From assembly GCA_965200645.1 (NCBI GenBank), contig CBDAUN010000003.1, positions 186,001 to 250,000 on the forward strand: a stretch of DNA of 64,000 nt. Direction: 5' to 3'. The notes under the pieces were generated by a model. That model saw nothing but the letters and a program-made list of their open reading frames with translations, was not told the DNA's origin and ran no database searches. Below are positions 44,599 through 53,832 of this stretch, piece after piece (position 1 is the stretch's first letter; each line of letters starts with the position of its first letter). This DNA comes from CBDAUN01 sp965200645. Lineage in GTDB: Bacteria > Pseudomonadota > Gammaproteobacteria > Arenicellales > JAJDZL01. Position numbers and translations under genes: made by a program.

Positions 44599-45627
44599 AT
44601 GAAGAATTCACTTTCAAAAATCATATTAGGAGTTGTAGCAACAGCGATGTCTGGATTCGGGTTGCTGGTGTCCGTATCGGCCCACGCTGGGGCGGGACCT
44701 GGAGGGTATCCCGAACGTCCGATTACCGTCATTTGTTGCTACGGAAAAGGCGGTGGTTCTGATCAGGCAGTTGATGCAATTGTCGGGCCTGCGGCGAAGA
44801 TCATGGACGCGAAAATCAACAAGATCAATATCACCGGTGGCGGTGGTTTGAACTGTCTGCCAGAATTCCTGCAGGCACCGGCTGATGGATACACTCTTTT
44901 ACAACACATCGACACCATGGCTTCCCGTTATGTTGAAGGCCGAATTGATCTCAATCCGGTAGAGGATGTAGAGTCATTGGTCATTATGAATGTTGCCCCG
45001 ACGATGTTGTTCATCAACGCAGACGATGACCGTTTCCAGACCGATGGTAATCCTGATTGGGACAAGTTGGTCGAATACGCAAAGTCTGAACCTGAGAAGT
45101 TGACTGTTTCAAACATCAACATTCCGATGGAATTGGTATCCATGGCTGTGGTTGAAAATGCTTTCGGATTCAAGGCAAAGCAAGTCTTAACTGGTAAGTC
45201 TGGCGAACGTTTTGGTGCTGTCATCGGTGGTCAGTTAGATGTACTGATGGAGCAGCCGGGCGACGTGTCGAAGCACGTTGAAGCCGGAAAATTAAAGCCG
45301 ATACTGGCACTGTGGCCAACTCGCTTTGATAATTTCCCAGATACTGTTTCTCTGGGCGACTACGGTGTAGATTGGGAACCGCTACTACGATTCCGTGGCA
45401 TGTTTGCAAAGAAGGGAACACCACCTGAGATCGTAGAATACCTGGCAGACGTTTTCGCTGAAGCTTATCAGTCGGAAGAGCATCAGGAATTCGTAAAACG
45501 AAAGAGCCTTGATATTGTTGACTCATTTCGAAGTCGAGAAGATACGGCTAAAATTCAAGAAGAGGCATTAACAACTTATGCAAATGCATTTCGTGAACTC
45601 GGTTTGCCGGTACGCGAAGGTCTGTAA
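44599..45627 (+). CDS. tctC: Tripartite tricarboxylate transporter substrate-binding protein
   Basis: 342 residues from the ATG preceded by GGAG at 8 nt; an ATG twelve codons upstream lacks such a site. A signal peptide covers about residues 1-32 (cleavage after SAHA). The family start GYPERPITVICCYGKGGGSDQAVD follows, with GGQLDVLMEQPGDVSKHVEAGKLKPI near residue 215. It binds a di- or tricarboxylate, or another organic acid, in the periplasm and delivers it to TctAB encoded downstream. A strong terminator follows its stop, likely keeping it in excess over the membrane subunits. Confidence 0.92.
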   Translation: MKNSLSKIILGVVATAMSGFGLLVSVSAHAGAGPGGYPERPITVICCYGKGGGSDQAVDAIVGPAAKIMDAKINKINITGGGGLNCLPEFLQAPADGYTLLQHIDTMASRYVEGRIDLNPVEDVESLVIMNVAPTMLFINADDDRFQTDGNPDWDKLVEYAKSEPEKLTVSNINIPMELVSMAVVENAFGFKAKQVLTGKSGERFGAVIGGQLDVLMEQPGDVSKHVEAGKLKPILALWPTRFDNFPDTVSLGDYGVDWEPLLRFRGMFAKKGTPPEIVEYLADVFAEAYQSEEHQEFVKRKSLDIVDSFRSREDTAKIQEEALTTYANAFRELGLPVREGL

Positions 45628-45646
45628 AATTTAGGTCTCATTCAAG

Positions 45647-45690
45647 AAACCGTCGACAACTGTCAGTTAAAGGTTGTCGACGGTTTTTAT
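45647..45690 (+). terminator. Intrinsic terminator between tctC and tctB
   Basis: A 14-bp perfect stem (AAACCGTCGACAAC and its reverse complement) with a 12-nt loop, running into TTTTTATTT. It is a textbook Rho-independent terminator, placed so that only some transcripts read on into tctBA. Confidence 0.9.
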
Positions 45691-45716
45691 TTGTCTAAAT
45701 TTAATCACTCAATTCA

Positions 45717-46292
45717 ATGAACCAAGTGATCCAACGATGGCGTGACGAACACCGTCGGACCGCGCTTTACGAAGTTTTTGCTTGGTTGCTCTTAACCGTA
45801 TTCGCTTATGTCCTAACTTTTGAGTTTGACGACCCACTACCAGTCTATGACTTTGGGCCGGCGCATTGGCCTCGAGTAGTCCTCATATGCATGTTCATAG
45901 CAACTGCCTGGATTTTCTACTCAGAATTTTGGAAGGCTGAACACAAAGCAGGCATGAGTGAATCAGTTGCTCAAGACAGAGAAGATTCAACGGAAAATTT
46001 GTTAGAAGGATTGGACACTCGGACGAAGATTCGAGTTGCCTTTATTTTCATATTACCCGTTCTCTACACTTATCTAATGCATAAGATTGGGTTTATTCTG
46101 ATCACTCCATTCTTTTTGTTCGTCTATATGATGCTGATGGGCGTTCGACGACTGAGAACATTGGTCATTATGACAGTTTCGATTTATGCTGCATTACTCA
46201 TTGTTTTTGTTAAGTTGATATTCACGTACTTACCACCTGGCGTTGGCATTTTTCACAAAATTAACGGCACCATCGTAGGCTGGTTATCCTGA
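45717..46292 (+). CDS. tctB: Tripartite tricarboxylate transporter small membrane subunit
   Basis: 191 residues with four hydrophobic helices (about residues 20-37, 52-70, 101-122 and 130-170), usual TctB size and layout. It sits between a terminator and tctA, overlapping the latter by 1 bp. It joins TctA in the inner membrane for Na+- or H+-driven organic acid uptake. Confidence 0.88.
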   Translation: MNQVIQRWRDEHRRTALYEVFAWLLLTVFAYVLTFEFDDPLPVYDFGPAHWPRVVLICMFIATAWIFYSEFWKAEHKAGMSESVAQDREDSTENLLEGLDTRTKIRVAFIFILPVLYTYLMHKIGFILITPFFLFVYMMLMGVRRLRTLVIMTVSIYAALLIVFVKLIFTYLPPGVGIFHKINGTIVGWLS

Positions 46293-47806
46293 TGTTTGCA
46301 GACTTTCTCATCGGTACCCAACAGTTATTTACTGATCCTATCGGTATTGTAATTTTTGTGGTCGGATTGATCGGTGGGCTAGTTTTTGGAGCTGTTCCAG
46401 GATTGAGTTTACTCACCTTGGCCGCGGTGTTGCTTCCATTTACAGCCTGGATGTCCTCCACCCACGCCATCATGCTGTATGGCGTCATCTATGTATCCGG
46501 AGTGTATGGAGGTGCTGTAACTGCAATTTTGTTCAATATTCCAGGTTCGGTAGAAAACGCCCCAACTGCTTTTGATGGGTATCCGATGACCAAACAAGGA
46601 CAGTCGGGTAAGGCTATCGGGTTTGCCGTGACGTGTTCGGCGTTTGGCGGTACGTTGGCCGCCATTGCGATGATGGCATTTACAGGTCCGGTGGCAGATT
46701 TTGCGATTAGTAACTTTGGTCCGGTTGAAATTTTCGCATTGGTTTTCTTTGGTTTGGCAGTCGTAGCGGGAATTGGCACAACTTCGATTTCTAGAGGATG
46801 GTTATCCTTGCTGGTGGGATTATTGATTGGCGCAATTGGTAGCGACCCGGTCGGCGGAATTCCAAGATTTAATTTTGGTACTTTGTACTTACATGGCGGA
46901 TTCCATTTCATTCCACTTATTCTTGGATTTTTTGCTGTTGCAGAGGTGTTCACCCAGGGACTTCGACTAGCAAAAGGCGACTACAAGGCTCCCAAGGTGG
47001 CAGTTAATTATCCGAGTTTTCTAGAGTTTTGGCGCATGAAGTTTGTTGTTGTGCGCTCTGCCTTGATTGGTTTTTTCTGTGGTGTGTTACCCGGCATTGG
47101 AGCAACTCTCGCAGCATTTATGTCATACAACGAAGCGGTCAGATGGTCTAAGCATCCTGAAAGATTTGGTAAAGGCGAACCAGAAGGTGTGGTTGCACCG
47201 GAAACTGCCAACAATGCAGCAACTGGCGCTGCGATGATTCCGTTACTGGCGCTTGGTCTTCCGGGAGGAGCACTCACTGCGATGATGATCGGAGTCTTTA
47301 ACCTGCATGATATGGATGTAGGTCCGCTCATTATGATTGAAGCCCATGATTTAGTCTGGGTGTTGTTTGCCTCAATGTTCTGGGCTAGTCTAGCGATATT
47401 GTTGGTTGGTGTGGTTGAAGCCAAAGGAATTGTTAACTTGCTACGAATCCCATTTCCAATTCTCGCTCCAGCAATCCTGATATTTGCGACCATTGGTGCA
47501 TTCGCATTGCGGAGCAACATCATTGACGTCTACACCATGTTTATCGCTGGCATCATTGGTTTCTTAATGCGCCGCTATGACTATTCAATTCCAGGATTAG
47601 TTATGGGTGTGATTCTTGGTCAAATCGGTGAAGATACATTTTCACGTGCCATGGTACTGTTAGATTACAACGTATTCGCCTTATTCACCCAACCAATAAG
47701 CGGCGTTTTAGTTTCAGCTGGGCTGATCACAATAACCATGAACATTGTGCGGCACCGCAAGTTGTTTGGTTCCTACTACGCTGAATTCGAAGACGAGAAC
47801 AAGTAG
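46292..47806 (+). CDS. tctA: Tripartite tricarboxylate transporter large membrane subunit
   Basis: 504-residue, very hydrophobic protein with about a dozen helices. Family motifs are present: GAVPGLSLLTLAAVLLPFT near residue 33, GGAVTAILFNIPGSVENAPTAFDGYPM near 73 and GVLPGIGATLAAFMSYNEAVRWSKHPERFG near 260. It forms the transport path of the TctCBA system. No regulator gene (TctDE-type) is adjacent. Confidence 0.94.
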   Translation: MFADFLIGTQQLFTDPIGIVIFVVGLIGGLVFGAVPGLSLLTLAAVLLPFTAWMSSTHAIMLYGVIYVSGVYGGAVTAILFNIPGSVENAPTAFDGYPMTKQGQSGKAIGFAVTCSAFGGTLAAIAMMAFTGPVADFAISNFGPVEIFALVFFGLAVVAGIGTTSISRGWLSLLVGLLIGAIGSDPVGGIPRFNFGTLYLHGGFHFIPLILGFFAVAEVFTQGLRLAKGDYKAPKVAVNYPSFLEFWRMKFVVVRSALIGFFCGVLPGIGATLAAFMSYNEAVRWSKHPERFGKGEPEGVVAPETANNAATGAAMIPLLALGLPGGALTAMMIGVFNLHDMDVGPLIMIEAHDLVWVLFASMFWASLAILLVGVVEAKGIVNLLRIPFPILAPAILIFATIGAFALRSNIIDVYTMFIAGIIGFLMRRYDYSIPGLVMGVILGQIGEDTFSRAMVLLDYNVFALFTQPISGVLVSAGLITITMNIVRHRKLFGSYYAEFEDENK

Positions 47807-48041
47807 ATACTTCAATCCTATTTGAGTTTTGGTCAGAGGTTTATTTGCTACAGCAGTCACTCAAATGTAGTTGTCTGTTTGAAAACTTAGAACTCATAAA
47901 ATCTATCTGCTGCATTGGTATTCATTCGCCCGACAGCAATAGAGCATCTGATCAATGATGTTATGCTAAGCAGTTATTTGCAGACATAAAATTCGCTGTA
48001 TTTAACTTGGATACAAGCCTTACACAAATTAATAAATCGAC

Positions 48042-49283
48042 ATGACTTTTGATTTTCGAATAAACGGTGAGCGACTCTGGACTTCACTCGTAGATATGGC
48101 AAAAATTGGTGCTACCGAAAAAGGTGGAGTTCGTCGTCTTGCCTTGACGGATTTGGATAAGCAGAGTCGTGACCTGCTAACCCAGTGGTGTGCAGCCGAA
48201 GGTTGCAGTCGCGTGGTTGACGCAATGGGCAATATGTATTTTCGACGTGCTGGAAAAAACCCGACTGTTCATCCAGTTGGAACCGGTAGTCACTTGGATA
48301 CTCAGCCAACCGGCGGCAAATATGACGGAGTGTACGGAGTGCTGGCCGGACTGGAAGTCGTACGAACGCTAAATGACAACTCAATAGAAACCGAATTCCC
48401 AGTTGAGCTCGTTGTTTGGACAAACGAAGAGGGAGCTCGGTTTGCACCCGCAATGATCGGGTCAGGGGTTTGTAGTGGCGATTTTTCTTTAGAGTATGGT
48501 CATAGTAGAGCAGATAGTGATGGAAAGACTATCGGTGAGGAACTGCAGCGGATTGGCTATCTGGGAGAATCCTCTCCACAGAACCATCGATTTTCGGCAT
48601 TTTTTGAATCCCATATTGAACAAGGGCCAATCTTAGAAGCTGAAAATAAGTTGATTGGAGCGGTTACCGGTGTGCAGGGCGTAAATTGGTATGACATCGT
48701 TGTGGAAGGCGAAGAGACTCATGCTGGGCCGATGCCAATGGCAATGCGCAAGGATGCGATGCGAGGTGCTTCAAACCTCATCCCAAAAATCTACGACATT
48801 GCTCTGAGTTGTGCACCGAAAGCTCGTGCAACGATAGGTGAATTTCATCTTGAGCCAGGTTCGAGGAACACAGTGCCATCACAGATTCGATTTACGGTTG
48901 ATTTACGTCATCCTGACATGACCACATTTGACGCAATGGATTGTGAGTTGAAGGGCTTGATCAGACAATTTGATGACCAAAGCAATTTGTCATATTCAAT
49001 TGATCATTTGTGGCGGTCCCCACCGATTCAGTTCGACCCTGACTGCATCAAACTGGTAAATGAAAGCGCAAAAATTTGCGGTCACGAAGCCATAGAGATG
49101 GTGAGCGGAGCAGGTCACGACTCGGTCTATATTTCTCGTGTTTCGCCAGTTTCAATGATATTTATTCCTTGTGACGACGGCGTGAGCCACAGTGAAGTAG
49201 AAAACACCTCGTATGAAGCAGTAGAGGCTGGTGCGAACGTGCTGTTTCACACAATATTGCAGCGCGCACAGCTAGTGGCATGA
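48042..49283 (+). CDS. M20 Zn-dependent amidohydrolase (carbamoylase/hydantoinase type), copy 1
   Basis: 413-residue amidase of the HyuC/allantoate amidohydrolase group. Metal ligands are visible in GSHLDTQPTGGKYDG near residue 84, WTNEEGARF near 127 and FESHIEQGPILE near 188; a C-terminal GAGHDSVYISRVSP His follows. These enzymes hydrolyse N-carbamoyl amino acids, allantoate or ureido compounds. A relative of the same length lies near 61 kb. It is followed by a PfkB kinase gene 38 bp later; the pairing gives no clear pathway. Confidence 0.88.
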   Translation: MTFDFRINGERLWTSLVDMAKIGATEKGGVRRLALTDLDKQSRDLLTQWCAAEGCSRVVDAMGNMYFRRAGKNPTVHPVGTGSHLDTQPTGGKYDGVYGVLAGLEVVRTLNDNSIETEFPVELVVWTNEEGARFAPAMIGSGVCSGDFSLEYGHSRADSDGKTIGEELQRIGYLGESSPQNHRFSAFFESHIEQGPILEAENKLIGAVTGVQGVNWYDIVVEGEETHAGPMPMAMRKDAMRGASNLIPKIYDIALSCAPKARATIGEFHLEPGSRNTVPSQIRFTVDLRHPDMTTFDAMDCELKGLIRQFDDQSNLSYSIDHLWRSPPIQFDPDCIKLVNESAKICGHEAIEMVSGAGHDSVYISRVSPVSMIFIPCDDGVSHSEVENTSYEAVEAGANVLFHTILQRAQLVA

Positions 49284-49321
49284 TTCAGTCTATGTGTTGC
49301 TTGGTGTAAGCGGTAAAAGAT

Positions 49322-50299
49322 ATGGCGGACTTACTGGGAATTGGAAATGCGCTGTACGATGTAATTTCCTTGGTTGATGAAGAACAACTCGACAGATTTG
49401 GTTTATCCGGTAAGACAATGGACCTTATCGATCAACACCGGTTGGAGGAGTTGCAGGCCAGTGTCAAACCTGCCATGCAAGGGTCCGGAGGGTCAGTAGC
49501 CAATTCAACAGTCTGCTACGCCACTTTAGGTGGAAAATCCAAATTTATTGGTAAGGTTGGTAGAGACAAAATAGGGCAGTTGTTTGCTTCAGACTTGCGC
49601 GACTCTTCTGTTCTTTTTGATACCACTGCACTAAAGACGGACATTCCAACTGCACAGTGTTTTGTGTTAGTTACTCCTGATGCGCAAAGAAGATTTCTCA
49701 CCTATCTCGGCGCAACAACTCAATTGACAGTTGAGGATTTGGACCAAGAAGCAGTCGAAAATGCCAAGGTGATGTTGCTAGAAGGATATTTATGGACTTC
49801 AGCCACGGCGGTCGAATTGATCGTTGCATCTTCAAAAATTGCCAAAAACTGTGATACAAAAGTGGCGATGTCACTTTCAGATCCATCATTGGTGGAACAG
49901 TTTAGCGACTCAATGAAAGAGTTCGTTGAAGAATTCGTCGATATTCTTATCGGTAATGAATTGGAATTTCAGGCACTGTACTCCACCACTGACTTCGAAC
50001 AGACGCTTGAAGCTGCAGGTAATGATTTTCAGATCTGCATCATTACTCGAGGACCACAGGGATCCTGTGTGATAAACGGTGACCAGCAATTTGACGAGCC
50101 TGCATTCAAAGTTGCATCAATAGTCGATACAACCGGTGCTGGAGATGCTTATGCTGGAGGATTTTTTTACGAGTTTATACAGGAAAAACCGATTCCGCAG
50201 TGCATGCACACAGCGACCGAACTTGCAGCAAAGACGATCAGCAAAATTGGTGGACGACCAGACCGAGGATATTTACCTAAAGTAAACGGACTGTGCTAA
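49322..50299 (+). CDS. PfkB-family kinase, adenosine kinase-like
   Basis: 325-residue ribokinase-fold protein. GSGGSVANSTVCYATLGGKSKFIGKVG near residue 53 and the anion-hole/catalytic DTTGAGDAYAGGFFYEF near residue 262 are family motifs. The short beginning LLGIGNALYDVISLV fits the adenosine kinase branch found in Proteobacteria. It phosphorylates a nucleoside or sugar with ATP. Its stop overlaps the end of the peroxiredoxin gene on the other strand. Confidence 0.85.
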   Translation: MADLLGIGNALYDVISLVDEEQLDRFGLSGKTMDLIDQHRLEELQASVKPAMQGSGGSVANSTVCYATLGGKSKFIGKVGRDKIGQLFASDLRDSSVLFDTTALKTDIPTAQCFVLVTPDAQRRFLTYLGATTQLTVEDLDQEAVENAKVMLLEGYLWTSATAVELIVASSKIAKNCDTKVAMSLSDPSLVEQFSDSMKEFVEEFVDILIGNELEFQALYSTTDFEQTLEAAGNDFQICIITRGPQGSCVINGDQQFDEPAFKVASIVDTTGAGDAYAGGFFYEFIQEKPIPQCMHTATELAAKTISKIGGRPDRGYLPKVNGLC

Positions 50300-50778
50300 A
50301 TCAAAGCCAACATTGATTCAGCATCGGAAACAGTTAATTTACCCAAGTCAGCCTCAGCGTTTATGGCGGTTACAACACCGTCATCAACAACCATGGCAAA
50401 GCGTTGCGAACGAACTCCCAACCCCCGACTACCCAAATTAACTTCCAGTCCTAGTGCCTTGGTATACGTCGCACTTCCGTCAGCCAACATCAGAATGTTT
50501 TCGGAATTAGCATGTTGCTTGAATGCATCCATCACGAATGCATCGTTCACTGCTACGCAAGCGATCGTATCAACCCCTTTGTTGAAAAAGTCTCCTGCCT
50601 TAGCTTCAAATCCAGGAACATGAAAATTGCTGCAGGTAGGTGTAAAGGCACCAGGTATTCCGAATAGAACTACTTTTTTGCCCTTGAACACATCGTCAGT
50701 TGAAACTTCCTGTAATCCTTCACTAGTCGTAGTAAAAAAAGTGCCTTCTGGAATTTTGTCGCCTACGCTGATTGCCAT
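50296..50778 (-). CDS. Peroxiredoxin, Prx5 type
   Basis: 160 residues from the ATG preceded by GGAGG at 7 nt; an upstream start would place that site inside the gene. The peroxidatic cysteine is in GAFTPTCSNFHVPGF near residue 48, and the Prx5 segments ACVAVNDAFVMDAF and RSQRFAMVVDDG are present. It reduces hydrogen peroxide and organic hydroperoxides using thiols. It stands alone, convergent with the kinase gene. Confidence 0.92.
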   Translation of the reverse strand: MAISVGDKIPEGTFFTTTSEGLQEVSTDDVFKGKKVVLFGIPGAFTPTCSNFHVPGFEAKAGDFFNKGVDTIACVAVNDAFVMDAFKQHANSENILMLADGSATYTKALGLEVNLGSRGLGVRSQRFAMVVDDGVVTAINAEADLGKLTVSDAESMLALI

Positions 50779-50871
50779 TTGTTTACCTCCAAACTGAATT
50801 GTCAATCATAATTAGCCACATAATATTACGCCACGCTTGAAAAATTAGACAGAATTTAGGGGAGCATAAAT

Positions 50872-52245
50872 TTGAATAATAAAAGTAACAACCCCGCCCT
50901 GCAAGAATTTCTACAACTCATAGAAACTCACCCGGAAATTCGCTATTTGGATGTGATGGTCCCGGATGCTTGTGGACAAATTCGCGGTAAGCGAATACCT
51001 ATGCGGGAGGGTAGAAAGGTTTATGAAACGGGTGTGCAAATTCCTGAAAGTACACATTTGCTGAATGTAATAGGGAATAGTTCGGATCCATGCGGACGTG
51101 GATTTGAAGATGGCGACCCTGACGGAACATTGTTTCCCATCCAAGGAACTACCCATTCCGTTCCATGGAGCGTCAAACCAACGGCTCAGGTGTTGACCAG
51201 ACTGTTTCACGACAATGGCCAGCCATGTTGGATAGATCCCAGAAATCAAGCTGAGCGAGTGGTCAAGATTTTCAACTCACTAGGTTATTCGCTAAAAATT
51301 GCTTTTGAATTAGAGTTTTATCTCATTAGTCCCAAATTATCACCAGCCAATCGTCCTCAGGTTCTTCAGGCTGTTGAATCGGGTGCATCTGATGATGACA
51401 TCGAAGTTTATTCGTTTGCGGACCTAGACAAGCGAATGGAGTTTCTCGATGAAGTTTACAGAGCCTGTGAACTTCAAAAAATTCCTGTGTCCGTAATGAC
51501 AAGTGAATATGCACCGAGTCAGTATGAAATCAACTTACGACATATTGATGACCCATTAGTTGCTGCGGATTACTGTATTTTGCTTCGAAGAGTCGTGGAG
51601 GAGCTGGCAAAAAAACATGATATGCGTGCAACATTTATGTCAAAACCATTCAATCAGCACGCGGGTAGCGGAATGCATGTGCATTTGAGTTTGTTTGATC
51701 ATACAGGTGCCAATGTCTTTAACGGTGAATCCGAGTTAAGTAGTCCACTGCTCCGTCACGCAACGGGTGGATTACTTGAAACTACTCCCGACATGTTTTC
51801 AATTTATGTCGCTAACCACAACGCATATCGTAGATTTGTACCGGACAACTTCGTACCAGTTAACCCGACTTGGGGATTGAACAATCGTTCAGTTGCGATT
51901 CGAGTTCCTGCAGGGGACGCTAAGTCTCGTAGATTGGAACACCGAGTATCCGGGGCTGACGCCAATCCGTATCTTGTTTTAGCTGCAATTCTTGCAGGGG
52001 TTCACTACGGGATTGAACAACAAGTCGACCCAGGCGAACCCAGCAACCTCACTAACGCCAGTGCCACCGTCGATCCGGATTGGCCAATTCGATGGGATCG
52101 TGCTTTGGAGAGGTTTAAAGATTCAGAATTTGCAAAGAAGTACTTAACTCCAGAATATGTAGAACTTTTCTACGAATTAAAGAAAGGTGAAATGGAGGAG
52201 TTCTACGAAAAGATCACTGATCGTGAGTATGACTGGTATCTGTAA
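50872..52245 (+). CDS. puuA: Glutamine synthetase-family gamma-glutamyl-amine ligase (PuuA-like)
   Basis: 457-residue type I glutamine synthetase-like enzyme. FELEFYL near residue 145, EINLRHIDDPL near 220 and GSGMHVHLSLFD near 263 are metal/glutamate-site motifs, followed by LEHRVSGADANPYLVLAAILAG near 360. There is no adenylylation-type loop that I can see. PuuA-type enzymes attach glutamate to putrescine or other amines. The gene starts at TTG behind GGGGAG, and a flavin amine oxidase gene follows at 8 bp, as in putrescine and alkylamine degradation. Confidence 0.85.
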   Translation: MNNKSNNPALQEFLQLIETHPEIRYLDVMVPDACGQIRGKRIPMREGRKVYETGVQIPESTHLLNVIGNSSDPCGRGFEDGDPDGTLFPIQGTTHSVPWSVKPTAQVLTRLFHDNGQPCWIDPRNQAERVVKIFNSLGYSLKIAFELEFYLISPKLSPANRPQVLQAVESGASDDDIEVYSFADLDKRMEFLDEVYRACELQKIPVSVMTSEYAPSQYEINLRHIDDPLVAADYCILLRRVVEELAKKHDMRATFMSKPFNQHAGSGMHVHLSLFDHTGANVFNGESELSSPLLRHATGGLLETTPDMFSIYVANHNAYRRFVPDNFVPVNPTWGLNNRSVAIRVPAGDAKSRRLEHRVSGADANPYLVLAAILAGVHYGIEQQVDPGEPSNLTNASATVDPDWPIRWDRALERFKDSEFAKKYLTPEYVELFYELKKGEMEEFYEKITDREYDWYL

Positions 52246-52253
52246 ACCGACTA

Positions 52254-53567
52254 ATGTCAGATAGCCGTTCAGATACTGTTGCTCAACACGTCAACTCATA
52301 CTACGCTGCCACCACTGTGGGTATGCGTCAGTTTTCGCGACTCATGGAATCCGTAGAATGTGATGTATGTGTAATCGGCGGTGGGTTTACTGGTTTGTCC
52401 ACGGCAATTAATTTGTCCGAACGTGGCTACGATGTAGTCGTCGCTGAAGCCAATCGAGTGGGCTGGGGTGCTTCAGGTCGAAATGGTGGACAAGTAGGAA
52501 CTGGATTGAATCAGTCACAACAAGAGATTGAACAATCTTATGGTGACGCGCATGCAAATTTGCTTTGGGATTTGTGTGAAGAAGCCAAGGCGGAAGTACG
52601 TCATCGAATAGCAAAGCACAACATCGATTGTGACTACAAAAGCGGAGTCGTTGGCGCGGCAGTCAACTTAAGAGCAGCTTCAGGATACCAACAGGAAGTC
52701 GAGCATCTGACAAACCGCTATGGGTGCAACACAGTTAAGTATCTGGACCAACAGCAAGTCTGTGAGATGTTTGGGGAACGTGGCTACTTTGGTGGCAAGT
52801 ATGACACTGACGCCAGTCATATTCACCCATTAAATTACGCAATTGGTTTAGCTAACGCTTCGGCCGATAATGGCACTCGAATATTTGAAGGGTGCAGAGT
52901 TAATTCTATTAAATTATCGTCTGATTCAATTGTCGCTGAAATTTCAACGGGCTTCACCATAAGTGCAAAGTTTTTGGTGGTGGCCTGTAATGCTTATCTT
53001 GGTTCGCTAGTTGGTGAGTTGTCACGACTAATCTTGCCAATCTACAGTTATATTTTGGCAACTGAGCCACTTTCGGAATCACTAGCAACATCAATCAATC
53101 AAGATGACGTTGCTGTTTATGATTCAAGAAATGATTTGGATTACTATCGGTTGTCGGCCGACCGGAGGATGCTCTTTGGTGCTGGAGAGTCGTATGTTAG
53201 ACAGTTGAATGAACACGAAATTGAGAAGTTGATTCGTTCAAGAATGCTAAAACTCTATCCTGAGTTAAAAGATGCACGTATAGATTACCGCTGGGGTGGT
53301 CGCATAGCACTTACAGTCAGCAGACTGCCTGCCGTGGGGCGGTTGAATCCAAAGGTCTACTATGCTCAGGGATTTTCTGGGCATGGGGTTGCATTAACGG
53401 GTCTAGCAGGGAAAGTAATTGCTGAGGCAGCTTCTGGCTCGGAGGAGCGGTTTGATGCATTTGCACACTTAAAACATCGGCAATTCCCGAAATTACGATG
53501 GATGAATTGGTGGCTATACACATTGGCGATGACCTACTACAGGTGTCGGGATTATATGAATCGTTAG
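52254..53567 (+). CDS. puuB: FAD-dependent gamma-glutamyl-amine oxidase (PuuB-like)
   Basis: 437-residue DAO-fold oxidase. GGGFTGLSTAINLSERG is the FAD loop near residue 42, GWGASGRNGGQVGTGL near 67 is a PuuB-like hallmark, and the tail YYAQGFSGHGVALTGLAGKVIAEA carries the C-terminal FAD motif. It oxidises gamma-glutamylputrescine-type amines, releasing an aldehyde and hydrogen peroxide. It is directly after the PuuA-like gene. The nearby peroxiredoxin could handle the peroxide, although it is on the opposite strand. Confidence 0.87.
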   Translation: MSDSRSDTVAQHVNSYYAATTVGMRQFSRLMESVECDVCVIGGGFTGLSTAINLSERGYDVVVAEANRVGWGASGRNGGQVGTGLNQSQQEIEQSYGDAHANLLWDLCEEAKAEVRHRIAKHNIDCDYKSGVVGAAVNLRAASGYQQEVEHLTNRYGCNTVKYLDQQQVCEMFGERGYFGGKYDTDASHIHPLNYAIGLANASADNGTRIFEGCRVNSIKLSSDSIVAEISTGFTISAKFLVVACNAYLGSLVGELSRLILPIYSYILATEPLSESLATSINQDDVAVYDSRNDLDYYRLSADRRMLFGAGESYVRQLNEHEIEKLIRSRMLKLYPELKDARIDYRWGGRIALTVSRLPAVGRLNPKVYYAQGFSGHGVALTGLAGKVIAEAASGSEERFDAFAHLKHRQFPKLRWMNWWLYTLAMTYYRCRDYMNR

Positions 53568-53733
53568 CCTCTCAAAGATGAAGGTGTAGTCGCTCAACGC
53601 GGGCCGCATAAGCTAAGTACAAAATTTCAATACAAGTAAAAGTTAAAGGGAGTCGCTTGCTAACGCTGCATCTAAAGCCAAATCTCGTTCAATATCAGCC
53701 AGGCAAATTGCGTTGCAGGCTTTTCTTTTATCA

Positions 53734-53756
53734 CACTAGATTGTTTAGATCTAGTG
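53734..53756. promoter_or_regulatory. Inverted repeat upstream of GlcD-like gene
   Basis: CACTAGAT, 7-nt spacer, ATCTAGTG. It is about 77 bp before the start codon. Symmetric arms around a short spacer suggest an operator for a dimeric regulator, or an RNA hairpin. Confidence 0.45.
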
Positions 53757-53832
53757 AATGCTACAGGTCGCAATTGGAGAGCATATACTATGGAGGAGGT
53801 TGAATGTTGTCAGTAGCGCAAAAGAGGTAATA

